Assembly (NCBI RefSeq): GCF_900302475.1
Contig: NZ_OMOQ01000003.1
Coordinates: 434,001-498,000 of the forward strand
Origin: Defluviimonas aquaemixtae
GTDB taxonomy: Bacteria; Pseudomonadota; Alphaproteobacteria; Rhodobacterales; Rhodobacteraceae
DNA length: 64,000 nucleotides
Direction of reading: 5' to 3'
Shown piece by piece: positions 9,340 to 18,598 of this stretch. Numbering within the stretch: position 1 is the stretch's first letter; every line of letters starts with the position of its first letter. Under the pieces are notes generated by a model. That model was not told where the DNA came from. It saw only the letters and a program-made list of their open reading frames with translations, and did not search any database. Both the position numbers and the translations under genes were made by a program.

Positions 9340-9711
9340 TCAGACCGTCCGGGCCGACGCGCCCGCGCCCGACGGCAGCCACATCTTCTCGAGCTGGTAG
9401 AAGTCGCGCACTTCCGGGCGGAAGACATGGACGACCACGTCGGAGGCGTCGATCAGGACCCAGTCGCCCTGGTCCTTGCCCTCGATCTTGCAGATGCGCC
9501 CGAACTCCGACTTCAGCCGCTCGGTCAGCTTTTCGGCGATCGCGCTGACCTGGCGTGAGGAGCGGCCCGAGCAGATCACCATGTGATCGGCGACGGACGA
9601 CCGCCCGCGTAGGTCAATAACCACCACGTCCTCGGCTTTGTCGTCTTCGAGAGAGGATAGGATCCGCGCGAGCAACTCGTCGCTGGAAACCTGGTCGGGC
9701 TTCGCCGTCAT
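9340..9711 (-). CDS. rsfS: Ribosomal silencing factor RsfS
   Basis: 123 residues from ATG 9711 (MTAKPDQVSSDELL). A GTG two codons earlier (9717) is also possible; neither has a clear ribosome site. The family core is present: DVVVIDLRGRSSVADHMVI, CSGRSSRQVSAIAEKL and DWVLIDASDVVVHVFRPEVR. RsfS binds ribosomal protein L14 (uL14) and blocks 50S-30S joining when nutrients are short. It is the first gene of the reverse-strand operon rsfS-rlmH-GFA-gpmI-EnvC-ctpA-rppH. The 206-base gap upstream should hold the operon promoter. Confidence 0.95.
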   Translation of the reverse strand: MTAKPDQVSSDELLARILSSLEDDKAEDVVVIDLRGRSSVADHMVICSGRSSRQVSAIAEKLTERLKSEFGRICKIEGKDQGDWVLIDASDVVVHVFRPEVRDFYQLEKMWLPSGAGASARTV

Positions 9712-9923
9712 CGGCACCGGCCCTGCGGCCCGGGAATTGGCCGCCTTTGCGTTGTGAAACAGGACATTGTCCTCCTGGGTTGCGCGCCGACCTTCACCCC
9801 GGCGCCGGGCGTACCCTTAAGGTAACATCGCGATTGTAAAATCTCAATGTAGCGGAAATGGGGCCGGCTCGCGGCGTTCCGCCTGCCGCCGGGGAGGCCG
9901 GCACGGCGATTTGCCGCCCGGCC

Positions 9924-11249
9924 CTACCCGCCCTTTGCCGTCTCGAGAACCGAGCCGGGAAGCATCTTGACCTCGCGCTGCGGGAAGGGGATCGAGATCC
10001 CGTGTTCCTGGAACGCGTCCCAGAGCGCCAGATAGACGTTGCCGCGGATATTGGTCAGCCCCTCGGTCGGGTCGCGGATCCAGAAGCGCAGGATGTAGTC
10101 GACCGAACTGTCGCCGAAGCCGGTGATGTGGCAGACCGGGGCCTTGAAGCTCAGGACCCGGTTGACGCTCTGCGCCGCCTCGATCGCGATCTTCCTGACC
10201 TTGTGGGGATCGTCGCCATAGGCGGTGCCGAAGAAGATGTCGAGCCGCACGAATTCGTTCGAGTGCGACCAGTTCACCACCTGGCCGGTGATCAGGTCCT
10301 CGTTCGGGATGAGATATTCCTTGCCGTCCCGCGTGACGACTGAGACGTAGCGGGCGCCCAGCGCCTCGATCCAGCCGAACGTATCGCCGAGCGAGATCAC
10401 GTCGCCCGGCTTGATCGACTTGTCGAGGAGAATGATGACTCCCGAGACGAGGTTCGACACGACCTTCTGCAGGCCGAAGCCGAGGCCGACGCCGATGGCG
10501 CCGGAGAGCACCGCAAGCCCCGTCAGGTCGAAGCCCACCGCCTTCAGCCCGATGAAGAAGGCAGCCGAATAAAGCACGATCTGCAGGAACTTGACCGTCA
10601 GCACCCGCATCGAGGGGCTGATGTCCTGGTTCGTGCTGATCCGGCGCGACGCGGTCTGCGACAGCAGCCGCGCGCCGAAGAAGAGAAGCCCGGTGACGAT
10701 GATCGCCTTGAGGATCGCCAGAAGCGTCAGCCGGAAGTCGCCGAACTCTATCGCGACGCCGTCGAGGAAGGCCGTCGTCTCGTCGAGATAGCCTATGTAA
10801 TAGAGCGTCGCATAGATCGTGAGGCCCCAGATCACGATGCGCCTGAGGAAGCGGTTCTTCACGAGCTGCGCGGCGAGGCGGATGAAGAACCAGGCGGTCG
10901 CGATCGTGGCGACGAGCGTCAGGAGGTAGCGCCGGGACGGAAACGTGAACATATATGCGAAGCTGCCCGACCCTGCCCAGGCGAGAAGCGCGAAGATGGC
11001 GAGCGACAAGCGGTTGCGCAGCACGACTAGCCAGCGGAGCTGCCATTTCGGCCGGCCGGAGAGCGTCCTGATCCACTCCTCGAAGCGTGGGCCGAGCCAC
11101 CGCATGATCAGCCAGGCGAGCGCGGCGCAGCCGAGAAGGACCGCGACCTGGTAGAGCTGAACCGGCAGGGTCAGGAGCCCGAGATTGAGCCGGATCGTCC
11201 GCCAGAGCCCTTCCAGGGCACTCAATACGGTCTGGAGTTCGCTTTCCAT
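9924..11249 (-). CDS. MscS family mechanosensitive ion channel
   Basis: 441 residues with about five to six hydrophobic segments in the first 240. The MscS core includes the pore helix and following segment (AIGVGLGFGLQKVVSNLVSG, about residues 260-280) and the beta domain (DKSIKPGDVISLGDTFGWIE; LIPNEDLITGQVVNWS). It is longer than E. coli MscS because of extra N-terminal membrane helices. The protein opens on membrane tension to release solutes during hypo-osmotic shock. It stands alone, co-directional with the rsfS operon but separated by about 210 bases. That gap shows no gene and ends in GC-rich sequence. Confidence 0.93.
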   Translation of the reverse strand: MESELQTVLSALEGLWRTIRLNLGLLTLPVQLYQVAVLLGCAALAWLIMRWLGPRFEEWIRTLSGRPKWQLRWLVVLRNRLSLAIFALLAWAGSGSFAYMFTFPSRRYLLTLVATIATAWFFIRLAAQLVKNRFLRRIVIWGLTIYATLYYIGYLDETTAFLDGVAIEFGDFRLTLLAILKAIIVTGLLFFGARLLSQTASRRISTNQDISPSMRVLTVKFLQIVLYSAAFFIGLKAVGFDLTGLAVLSGAIGVGLGFGLQKVVSNLVSGVIILLDKSIKPGDVISLGDTFGWIEALGARYVSVVTRDGKEYLIPNEDLITGQVVNWSHSNEFVRLDIFFGTAYGDDPHKVRKIAIEAAQSVNRVLSFKAPVCHITGFGDSSVDYILRFWIRDPTEGLTNIRGNVYLALWDAFQEHGISIPFPQREVKMLPGSVLETAKGG

Positions 11250-11395
11250 GAAGCCTCGTTCGCGCGTCTGCCTCTTTGTGCCAGCAAGGCTGGCTAAGTG
11301 GCAAGGCCGCAGCGAGGCCGGTATGCTTTTCTGCAGACGGCCTCGTCCGAGCCGGGGCGCGCCGTCGCCGGACGCGAGGAGAAGGGGGCAGTGGA

Positions 11396-11821
11396 ATGGC
11401 GGACGAAACCGCGCTGATTGGGTCGTGGCGCATGATATCGTGGACTCGAACTTCCGTCGCGAGCGGCGAGGTCTCGGACGCGCTCGGTCCCGACCCGGTG
11501 GGCTACATCGCCTACCACGCCGATGGCCGGATGATGGCGACCGTGTTCGCGCGCAAGCGCCCCCGCGTCGACGACGGACGCTTGGGCGGTCCGCAGAAAG
11601 CGGAGCTCTTCGACACCATGCTCGCCTACGTCGCCTCCTATACGCTCGAGGCGGACCGTGTGGTGCACCATGTAGAGGCGGCGTGGAATCCGGCCTGGGA
11701 GATCGACCTGTCGCGCCCCTTCACGCTCGACGGCGACCGGCTGGTGATCAGCGGTGCGCCCGGCACCGATCCCGCAACCGGCGAGGAGGTCGTCTACCGG
11801 ATGGAGTTCCGCAAGGTCTGA
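11396..11821 (+). CDS. Lipocalin-like domain protein
   Basis: 141 residues from ATG 11396, preceded by AAGGGGG at good spacing. The pattern LIGSWRMISW at the N-terminus, PVGYIAYHADGRMMATVFA and YTLEADRVVHHVEAAWNP match the small cytosolic lipocalin-like family (Lipocalin_5). No signal peptide is seen. Members form a beta-barrel that probably binds a small hydrophobic ligand, but no specific ligand can be inferred. It is a single gene divergent from the MscS channel and upstream of leuC. Confidence 0.8.
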   Translation: MADETALIGSWRMISWTRTSVASGEVSDALGPDPVGYIAYHADGRMMATVFARKRPRVDDGRLGGPQKAELFDTMLAYVASYTLEADRVVHHVEAAWNPAWEIDLSRPFTLDGDRLVISGAPGTDPATGEEVVYRMEFRKV

Positions 11822-11886
11822 ACTGGTGCGTTTGCCACGTGAACGGACTTGCGAGACTCAGGGCGCCGGTGTATCTGCAACAGCCG

Positions 11887-11973
11887 ATGAAGCGCATTTT
11901 CGACATGGATGACCGTGCGCGCCTGCCCTGGCGTTTTTTCGGCGCGACGCTCAGCGTGCTCGCCCGCGCCTGA
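11887..11973 (+). CDS. Possible 28-residue small ORF upstream of leuC
   Basis: A short open frame starts at ATG 11887, encodes MKRIFDMDDRARLPWRFFGA plus eight more residues, and ends 60 bases before leuC. There is no clear ribosome site. It contains three Leu codons that are not clustered, so it does not look like a classical leucine attenuator peptide. It might be a real small protein or chance in GC-rich DNA. Confidence 0.2.
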   Translation: MKRIFDMDDRARLPWRFFGATLSVLARA

Positions 11974-12033
11974 CATTCCGCGCGTGGCGCGACTGTCTTT
12001 GGCTTCATACCCATTCTCAACGGGAGCGGACCG

Positions 12034-13437
12034 ATGTCCCCCAAGACCCTATATGACAAGATCTGGGACGCCCATGTCGTCGACGAACAGGACGATGGGA
12101 CCTGCCTTCTCTATATCGACCGTCACCTGGTCCACGAGGTAACGTCGCCCCAGGCGTTCGAAGGGCTGCGCATGGCTGGACGCGGCGTTCGCGCCCCGGA
12201 AAAGACCATCGCGGTGCCCGACCACAACGTGCCGACGACGCTCGACCGCGAGAAGGGAATCGAGAACGAGGAAAGCCGCATCCAAGTCGAGGCGCTCGAC
12301 AAGAACGCGAGGGATTTCGGCATCAACTACTACCCGGTTAACGATATCCGGCAGGGCATCGTCCACATCGTCGGACCGGAACAGGGCTGGACGCTGCCAG
12401 GCATGACAGTCGTTTGCGGTGACTCGCACACCGCGACCCACGGCGCGTTCGGGGCGCTCGCGCACGGGATCGGGACATCCGAGGTCGAGCACGTGCTCGC
12501 CACCCAGACGCTGATCCAGCGCAAGGGCAAGAACATGAAGGTCGAGATCACCGGTCGCTTACGCCCCGGCGTAACCGCCAAGGACATCACGCTCAGCGTG
12601 ATCGGCGCAACCGGCACGGCGGGCGGCACGGGCTATGTCATCGAGTATTGCGGCGAGGCGATCCGCGATCTGTCGATGGAAGGCCGCATGACCGTCTGCA
12701 ACATGGCGATCGAGGGCGGCGCGCGCGCGGGGCTGATCGCGCCGGACGAGGTGACGTTCGAGTATGTGAAAGGCCGGCCCCACGCGCCGAAGGGCGCGCA
12801 GTGGGAAGCCGCGATGGCCTGGTGGAAGACGCTGAGTTCCGACGACGGCGCGCACTGGGACAAGGTGGTGACGCTGAAGGGCGAGGATATCGCGCCCGTC
12901 GTGACGTGGGGCACTTCGCCAGAGGACGTTCTGCCGATCACCGGTGTCGTGCCCGCGCCGGAGGATTTCAAAGGCGGCAAGGTAGAGGCGGCGGCAAGGT
13001 CGCTCGACTATATGGGACTGAAGCCCGGCACGCCCCTCAAGGACATCAAGATCGACACCGTCTTCATCGGTTCCTGCACCAACGGACGGATCGAAGATCT
13101 GCGGGCCGCCGCGGCGATCCTGAAGGGGAAAAGGGTCAAGGAGGGAATGCGCGCGATGGTTGTGCCGGGTTCCGGCCTCGTCCGGGCCCAGGCCGAGGAA
13201 GAGGGCCTCGCGCAGATCTTCATCGACGCGGGCTTCGAATGGCGGCTCGCGGGCTGTTCCATGTGCCTTGCGATGAACCCCGATCAGCTTTCGCCGGGCG
13301 AGCGCTGCGCGGCGACTTCGAACCGCAACTTCGAGGGCCGTCAGGGCCGGGGCGGACGCACCCACCTGATGAGCCCCGCAATGGCGGCGGCGGCGGCGGT
13401 CACGGGGCACCTGACCGACGTGCGGGAAATGATGTAG
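12034..13437 (+). CDS. leuC: 3-isopropylmalate dehydratase large subunit
   Basis: 467 residues, full length. The aconitase-type Fe-S cysteines lie in GSCTNGR and [13 protein letters not shown], and [16 protein letters not shown] is the usual N-terminus. A GGGAGCG ribosome site precedes ATG 12034. With LeuD it isomerises 2-isopropylmalate to 3-isopropylmalate in leucine biosynthesis. The partner leuD follows at 14764, but a damaged patatin gene now separates them by about 1.3 kb. Confidence 0.97.
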   Translation: MSPKTLYDKIWDAHVVDEQDDGTCLLYIDRHLVHEVTSPQAFEGLRMAGRGVRAPEKTIAVPDHNVPTTLDREKGIENEESRIQVEALDKNARDFGINYYPVNDIRQGIVHIVGPEQGWTLPGMTVVCGDSHTATHGAFGALAHGIGTSEVEHVLATQTLIQRKGKNMKVEITGRLRPGVTAKDITLSVIGATGTAGGTGYVIEYCGEAIRDLSMEGRMTVCNMAIEGGARAGLIAPDEVTFEYVKGRPHAPKGAQWEAAMAWWKTLSSDDGAHWDKVVTLKGEDIAPVVTWGTSPEDVLPITGVVPAPEDFKGGKVEAAARSLDYMGLKPGTPLKDIKIDTVFIGSCTNGRIEDLRAAAAILKGKRVKEGMRAMVVPGSGLVRAQAEEEGLAQIFIDAGFEWRLAGCSMCLAMNPDQLSPGERCAATSNRNFEGRQGRGGRTHLMSPAMAAAAAVTGHLTDVREMM

Positions 13438-13574
13438 CTCAGATGAGCCAAGTCGTGGAGCGAATGGGGCGGCGCTGGCGTGCCGCCCTCTCGTTTCAAT
13501 CGCCGGCAGCAAGCCTTGCCACACCAGCGCGACGGACATCCTTGATGCATTGATCTGCAGCAAGGAGGTGTTCA

Positions 13575-14693
13575 ATGACGTTCCGGCTCCTGTCCTGCGA
13601 CGGCGGCGGCATTCGCGGTTACATGTCCAGTCTGATCATCGAAGCCCTGAACAAGCAGACGGGCGGCAAGCTGCTGGGGAGTGCGGACGGATTTGCCGGT
13701 ACCTCCACGGGTGGACTTATCACGGTCGCGCTGGCCGATGCACGAACGCAAGGGCAGGACATGCCTGACCGGATAAAGGAGATCGTCGAAATCTACCGAT
13801 GTGACGCGGACAGGATATTCACCGAGAACGACCGGGGACTGTTCAGCCGGATCGAGGAAATGCTTCTGCGGCTGTTCGGACACCAGGGCGGCCCCGGCGT
13901 CCTTGAATGCCAATACACGGCAAACGGGCTGGTGTCGGTGGCGCATGATCTTGTCGGTGACCGTACCTCAGGCTCGATAGATCCCGCGCTTGTGCTGGCG
14001 GTCAATTCGGCCGCGCTGGAAGTGCCCAAAGGCCAGGTGCTGAAAGGCACGCGGGGATGAGAACTCGTGACGTTCACCAACCAGCAGGTCGACACCGGGC
14101 CTGGCAAGGGCATGGCGCATATCGCGCTGAAGGACGTGGCGCTGGCGACATCGGCGGCGCCGTCGTGTTTCCCGCCGCACCAGATCGTCGCGCAAGAGGG
14201 CGGGGCAGCGGTGAATTACGGGTTCTTCGCCGATGGCGGGACGTTTGCGAACAATCCGATCATGAATGCCATCGAGGTCGCGCTGGCCAACAACAAGATC
14301 TCCTCCAGTCACGAGACCTCGGCCATCTCAATCGGCATCGGCGACATGCCGATCGGGGTTCCTGGCACCGCGGTCGGCGATCCGCTTCAATGGGGGTTCT
14401 TCGAATGGATCGGGCTCGGCTCCAAGGCGCCCTACGCCGCGCTTCTGGAATTGTCGCTGGGTCTGTCTGCCGGCAATGACACCCGTATCGCTGGCGCCAT
14501 TCTCGGACAGAACATCGTGCGGCTGAATCCAAAGCTCTCGCAATCGGTTGCGCTGGATGGGCGTACTGCCGATGATTACAAGGTGATGCTGGACGCCGTT
14601 CAGCCCTGGATCGACTACGATCCCAGCCGCGACGCAGGCAATCCCGACCTGGAGGTCTGGCGCCGCGCGCTGGCACTTGTGAACGGCTGGTGA
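13575..14693 (+). pseudogene. Patatin-like phospholipase gene interrupted by an in-frame TGA
   Basis: One patatin reading frame of 372 codons runs from ATG 13575 (AAGGAGG ribosome site) to 14693 but contains TGA at 14058-14060 (codon 162). The first part has the oxyanion loop CDGGGIRGY and nucleophile Ser44 in AGTSTGG. The second part, in the same frame, has DVALATSAAPSCFPPH and the catalytic Asp in FFADGGTFANNP. Each half alone lacks part of the Ser-Asp dyad. A GTG at 14067 with GGGGATGAG just upstream could allow re-initiation, giving two polypeptides. Otherwise the gene is dead, or the base is a sequencing error. An intact protein would be a lipid acyl hydrolase. No CBASS cyclase is nearby. 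Confidence 0.8.
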
Positions 14694-14763
14694 CCGCCCG
14701 ACGTCTTGAACAACAGGGTTCGTAGGCGTACCACTCACCCGATCATCCAGAAAGGCCTTCGAC

Positions 14764-15369
14764 ATGGACAAGTTCACAGCCCTCACCGGGATCGCGGCGC
14801 CGATGCCTCTGGTCAATATCGACACCGACATGATCATCCCCAAGCAATTCCTGAAGACGATCAAACGGTCCGGCCTCGGCGTGAATCTCTTTGACGAGAT
14901 GCGCTATGCGCAGGATGGCAAGGAGATTCCGGATTTCGTGCTGAACCAGCCCGCCTACCGGAACGCCGAGATTCTTGTCGCGGGCGATAACTTTGGTTGC
15001 GGGTCAAGCCGCGAGCACGCGCCCTGGGCGCTTCTCGATTTCGGCATCCGTTGCGTCATCTCTACGAGCTTCGCGGACATCTTCTACAACAACTGCTTCA
15101 AGAACGGCATCCTGCCTATCGTTCTACCGCAGGATGCAGTCGACGTTCTGATGGACGATGCGCGGAAAGGTGCCAATGCGCGGATGACAGTCGATCTCGA
15201 ATCACAAACCGTGACGACCTCGGAAGGGCAGTCCTTCGGCTTCGACGTTGACCCGTTCCGCAAGCATTGCCTTATGAACGGGCTTGACGACATCGGGCTC
15301 ACGCTCGAAAAAGTGGCCGCGATTGACACGTTCGAAACGGCCGCAGCGCAGGCGCGTCCTTGGGTTTAA
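14764..15369 (+). CDS. leuD: 3-isopropylmalate dehydratase small subunit
   Basis: 201 residues, full length. [20 protein letters not shown] and [18 protein letters not shown] are diagnostic of LeuD. It forms the swivel domain of the isopropylmalate isomerase with LeuC. An AGAAAGG-type ribosome site is seen before ATG 14764. A strong terminator follows directly, closing the leuC-patatin-leuD unit. Confidence 0.97.
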   Translation: MDKFTALTGIAAPMPLVNIDTDMIIPKQFLKTIKRSGLGVNLFDEMRYAQDGKEIPDFVLNQPAYRNAEILVAGDNFGCGSSREHAPWALLDFGIRCVISTSFADIFYNNCFKNGILPIVLPQDAVDVLMDDARKGANARMTVDLESQTVTTSEGQSFGFDVDPFRKHCLMNGLDDIGLTLEKVAAIDTFETAAAQARPWV

Positions 15370-15393
15370 CCACTGTAAATCCACAAGATATCG

Positions 15394-15416
15394 GGCCGCC
15401 CCTTTCGGGCGGCCTT
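15394..15416 (+). terminator. Intrinsic terminator after leuD
   Basis: An 8-bp perfect stem (15394-15401 with 15407-15414) with loop CTTTC is followed by TTATTGTTG. It lies 24 bases after the leuD stop. Confidence 0.75.
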
Positions 15417-15645
15417 ATTGTTGCGCCACTGTCGGCGGATTTTTGCTCATGAATTGATGCAAAGCCGCACCACTTCTTCCACGAAAACGCCCCATTGCCC
15501 CGCTTAACCTTAATCGAAAGTTGATGGGGAACGGGAAGTCGGCACAATTGGGGCAACAATGAGGCAGTTCGCCGCATCGGCGAGCCCAAGTTGGCCCGAG
15601 GAGCCCGACAATGTATCGGCCCCGGCCAGTTAAGGGTGTAGGGTA

Positions 15646-16482
15646 GTGATTTCGCAACTTACAGGGGCCATAGTGCGCGCCGCGCTCGTGATGGTGTTGA
15701 TTGCAACGCCGTCGTTGATGTTGCCGGGCGTGACCACCGACACCACGCAGATCGTGGCGCTCGTGGCGATCTTCGCCGCGGCGCTGACCTTCTTCGAATA
15801 CGCCTCTACCTATCCCGGCCTCGTGGAATTCCGCGACGCGCCGCCCTTTAACCGGGTGCGGTTCCTGTCGCTCTTCGTCACCGTGCTTCTCCTGTCGACG
15901 ATCGTGCGCGGCGCGACCATGCCGACCACGCTGACGGTGTTCATCGAAGCGCTCGGCAATAAGCTCGGCGAAGTCATCGACGTGCCCTACAGCCCGGTCC
16001 GTCTCGTGGTGCTGATGCTGCCGGACGACATGTCGCTCAGGCATCTCCTGCTTGTCAGGACAGCTGCGGGCCTGTCCTACATGATCTCGCTCATGACGCT
16101 GATCTTCTTCATCGTCGCGATGCGCGTCATTGGCTGGCCAAGCCGGATCGGCACGTTCAACGTCTGGATCAACCTGCCGACCTTCGATCCCACGACAGGC
16201 GGCGATGTGGTCGAGCGGCTGCAGCGCGACGCGCGGTTCAACATCGCTCTCGGCTTCCTGCTGCCCTTCCTCATTCCCGCAGCCGTCAAGATCGCCGCGC
16301 TGGCTTTCTCGCCGGTGACGCTCGAAAGCCCGCAGACGCTCATCTGGACGATGACCGCCTGGGCCTTCCTGCCAGCCTCGCTCTTCATGCGCGGCATCGC
16401 GATGGGCAGGATTGCCGGCATGATCGAGGAGAAGCGTCGGCTGAACAACGCCGCCGCCGAATCCGAACTGGTGCCAGCCTGA
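15646..16482 (+). CDS. Multi-pass membrane protein of unknown function
   Basis: 278 residues from GTG 15646, with AAGGG upstream. About six hydrophobic segments are visible (near residues 8-28, 37-53, 75-95, 118-160, 200-225, 235-255). Between them lie a hydrophilic loop with FNVWINLPTFDPTTGGD and a charged C-terminal tail. I do not recognise a characterised family. Its stop overlaps what appears to be the start of the following exported EEP-family protein (CTGA), so the two may work together at the cell envelope. Confidence 0.75.
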   Translation: MISQLTGAIVRAALVMVLIATPSLMLPGVTTDTTQIVALVAIFAAALTFFEYASTYPGLVEFRDAPPFNRVRFLSLFVTVLLLSTIVRGATMPTTLTVFIEALGNKLGEVIDVPYSPVRLVVLMLPDDMSLRHLLLVRTAAGLSYMISLMTLIFFIVAMRVIGWPSRIGTFNVWINLPTFDPTTGGDVVERLQRDARFNIALGFLLPFLIPAAVKIAALAFSPVTLESPQTLIWTMTAWAFLPASLFMRGIAMGRIAGMIEEKRRLNNAAAESELVPA

Positions 16483-17579
16483 TCCGTGCGACGCTGATCG
16501 CGGCCCTGTTCGCGACCGGCGCCACGCCGGTCGTGGCCGAGACGCTCAAGATCGCCACCTTCAATGCCGAACTGTCGCGCAAAGGGCCAGGGCTCTTGTT
16601 GCGCGACATCCTGTCGGGCAAGGACCCGCAGGTCGAGGCGGCGGCGGGCGTGATCGCGCGGGCAGCGCCGGACGCCCTGCTTCTCACCGGCTTCGACTAC
16701 GATCTGGATCTTGTGGCGCTGAACGCCTTTGCCCAGCGGATAGAGGCGCGTGGACTCAGCTATGACCATCTGTTCGCGTTCCGCCCCAACCGGGGCCGCG
16801 TGACCGAGGTCGATCTCGACGGCGACGGGCGGAGGGGCGGGCCGGGGGACGCGCAAGGCTGGGGTCGGTTCGCCGGCGCGGAAGGGATGGCGATCCTGTC
16901 GCGGCTGCCGGTGCTCGAGGCTGACGCCACGGACTATTCGGATCTCCTGTGGCGGGAGCTGCCCGGCAGCCTCATCGACGGGGCCGAGCTGAGCGCCGAG
17001 GCGGCGGCGGTCCAGCGCCTGTCTACGACGGGCCATTGGACGGTGCCCATCGCTCTGCCGGACGGGCAGAGTGTCACGCTCTTCGCCTGGTACGCGACGC
17101 CGCCGGTCTTCGACGGTCCGGAGGATCGGAACGGCCGCCGGAACCGCGACGAGACGGCGTTCTGGCTCAGGCTTCTGGACGGGGCGCTGCCCTATCCCGC
17201 ACCCGAGCGGCCTTTCGTGATCCTCGGCGACGCAAATCTCGATCCGGTCGACGGGGACGGGCGACCCGATGGTCTGGCGGCGCTGCTGGCCGATCCGAGA
17301 GTGCAGGATCCCGCACCGGCAAGCAGGGGCGGGCGGGCCGCGTCGGTGGCGCAGGGCGGGGTCAATGCCAGGCATGGCGGCGATCCCGCCCGAGACACGG
17401 CCGACTGGCCGGACGACGATGGGCCGGGGAACCTGCGCGTGGACTACGTCCTGCCGTCCGCAGGGCTGCGGGTGACGGATTCGGGTGTCTGGTGGCCCGA
17501 ACCGGGAAGCGAGGCGGCAGAGGAGGCCGAGGCGGCCTCACGCCACCGCCTGGTCTGGGTCGAGGTCGAGTTGCCCTGA
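16479..17579 (+). CDS. Exported endonuclease/exonuclease/phosphatase family protein, probable CTG start
   Basis: 366 residues if read from CTG 16479. The first ATG/GTG-type start is GTG 16533, but the frame is open upstream and encodes a classic signal peptide (IRATLIAALFATGATPVVA before ETLK) that the later start would cut off. CTG 16479 overlaps the preceding stop as CTGA, which suggests translational coupling. The mature part has EEP motifs: LKIATFNAEL near the start, VILGDANLDPVDGDG and LRVDYVLPSAGL towards the end. It probably hydrolyses a phosphodiester or phosphoester in the periplasm; the substrate is unknown. Its last 42 bases overlap the convergent epimerase-like gene. Confidence 0.85.
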   Translation: MIRATLIAALFATGATPVVAETLKIATFNAELSRKGPGLLLRDILSGKDPQVEAAAGVIARAAPDALLLTGFDYDLDLVALNAFAQRIEARGLSYDHLFAFRPNRGRVTEVDLDGDGRRGGPGDAQGWGRFAGAEGMAILSRLPVLEADATDYSDLLWRELPGSLIDGAELSAEAAAVQRLSTTGHWTVPIALPDGQSVTLFAWYATPPVFDGPEDRNGRRNRDETAFWLRLLDGALPYPAPERPFVILGDANLDPVDGDGRPDGLAALLADPRVQDPAPASRGGRAASVAQGGVNARHGGDPARDTADWPDDDGPGNLRVDYVLPSAGLRVTDSGVWWPEPGSEAAEEAEAASRHRLVWVEVELP

Positions 17580-18431
17580 AAACCGCTTCAGCACCTCTTG
17601 CAGCGGTGTGATCGGGAACTCCGGCAGGAGGCGGCGGAACTTGTCGCCGCCGAGCGCGTGCGGATGGTCGTAGAGATAACGCATCTCCTTAAGCTCGCGG
17701 GCGAGTTCCCAGAACGGCGACAAGGCATTCATGATCCACCACGGGAAACGCCTGATCCGCACGGCGTGGCCGGTCAGCTCGGTGACCGTCCGGGCGAGTT
17801 CTTCGGTGGAGAATGACAGGCCGGGGAAGGGCACGTCTTCAAAGGCGGCGAGTTCGTTCCGATTCGCGGCCAGGGCGGCAGCGGCGCGGGCCATGTCGGG
17901 TAGAAAGGCCCAGGCGTGGGTGGCACCGGGATCGCCGAATGTCGTGATCACGCCCTTGGCCGCCTTGCCGATGACGAAGCGGTCGAAAAGGCCGCCCGCC
18001 TGGTCGGGGTCGATGAAGTCGCCGCCGCGCAACACGATCGTGCGAAGACCGGTCGCCGCGGCCTCCTGGTAGCGCGCCTCCATCTCGGCGCGGATGCGGC
18101 CCTTGCGGGCGACCGGGCGGTGCGGGGTGTCTTCGTCCCAGGGCGCGGGTTCAGTCCCGAAGACATAGACATTGCCGGGGATGCACACCGTTGCTCCGGA
18201 CGCCTTCGCGGCGGCGAGAACAGAGGCCGTGATCTCGGGGACCAGTCGGTCCCAGGCATGGTAGTTCGGCGGGTTGAGGCCGTTGACGATGACTTGCGCG
18301 CCTGTAGCGGCACCGGTCATCTCGGTTCCGCGCCGGTAGCATTCGACGTGCCAGCCGGCGGTGGCGAAGGCGCGCGCCGCCTGGCCTCCGAAATGGCCCG
18401 ACGCGCCGAGGATGAGGGCTTTGTCTGGCAT
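17538..18431 (-). CDS. NAD(P)-dependent epimerase/dehydratase-like protein
   Basis: 297 residues from ATG 18431 (GGAG ribosome site); a longer in-frame extension to 18581 has no support. The N-terminal Rossmann motif is ALILGASGHFGGQAARAF. Later parts, VIVNGLNPPNYHAWDR and VRIRRFPWWIMNAL, fit the extended/atypical SDR group. The usual YxxxK triad is not obvious, so catalysis is uncertain. Its 3' end overlaps the EEP gene on the other strand by 42 bases, an unusual convergent arrangement that places both stop codons inside the partner gene. Confidence 0.85.
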   Translation of the reverse strand: MPDKALILGASGHFGGQAARAFATAGWHVECYRRGTEMTGAATGAQVIVNGLNPPNYHAWDRLVPEITASVLAAAKASGATVCIPGNVYVFGTEPAPWDEDTPHRPVARKGRIRAEMEARYQEAAATGLRTIVLRGGDFIDPDQAGGLFDRFVIGKAAKGVITTFGDPGATHAWAFLPDMARAAAALAANRNELAAFEDVPFPGLSFSTEELARTVTELTGHAVRIRRFPWWIMNALSPFWELARELKEMRYLYDHPHALGGDKFRRLLPEFPITPLQEVLKRFSGQLDLDPDQAVA

Positions 18432-18598
18432 GGTGATCTCCGAACGATTAGGGTTGGACCGCGCCTCAAGCGTGAATGTGATGCCCGGCCCGCGCGACTT
18501 CAACGGCGCAGCGTCCAGGAGCCGCGCCGCCCGCTTGACCGCGCGCCGGGCATTGGCTAGGCGGGCTGGGACCGTTTCCAAGCCTTAGGAGCCTCAGC

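Noticed and set aside
11822..12033. Leucine attenuator upstream of leuC
   Set aside because: The short frame there has only three scattered Leu codons and no clear terminator/antiterminator pair was found.
14058..14060. TGA read as selenocysteine
   Set aside because: The position is outside any redox motif, and no SECIS-like hairpin with appropriate spacing was recognised just downstream.
13575..14693. CBASS CapV effector
   Set aside because: The patatin motifs would fit, but there is no cGAS/DncV-like cyclase, Cap2/Cap3 or other CBASS gene within several kilobases.
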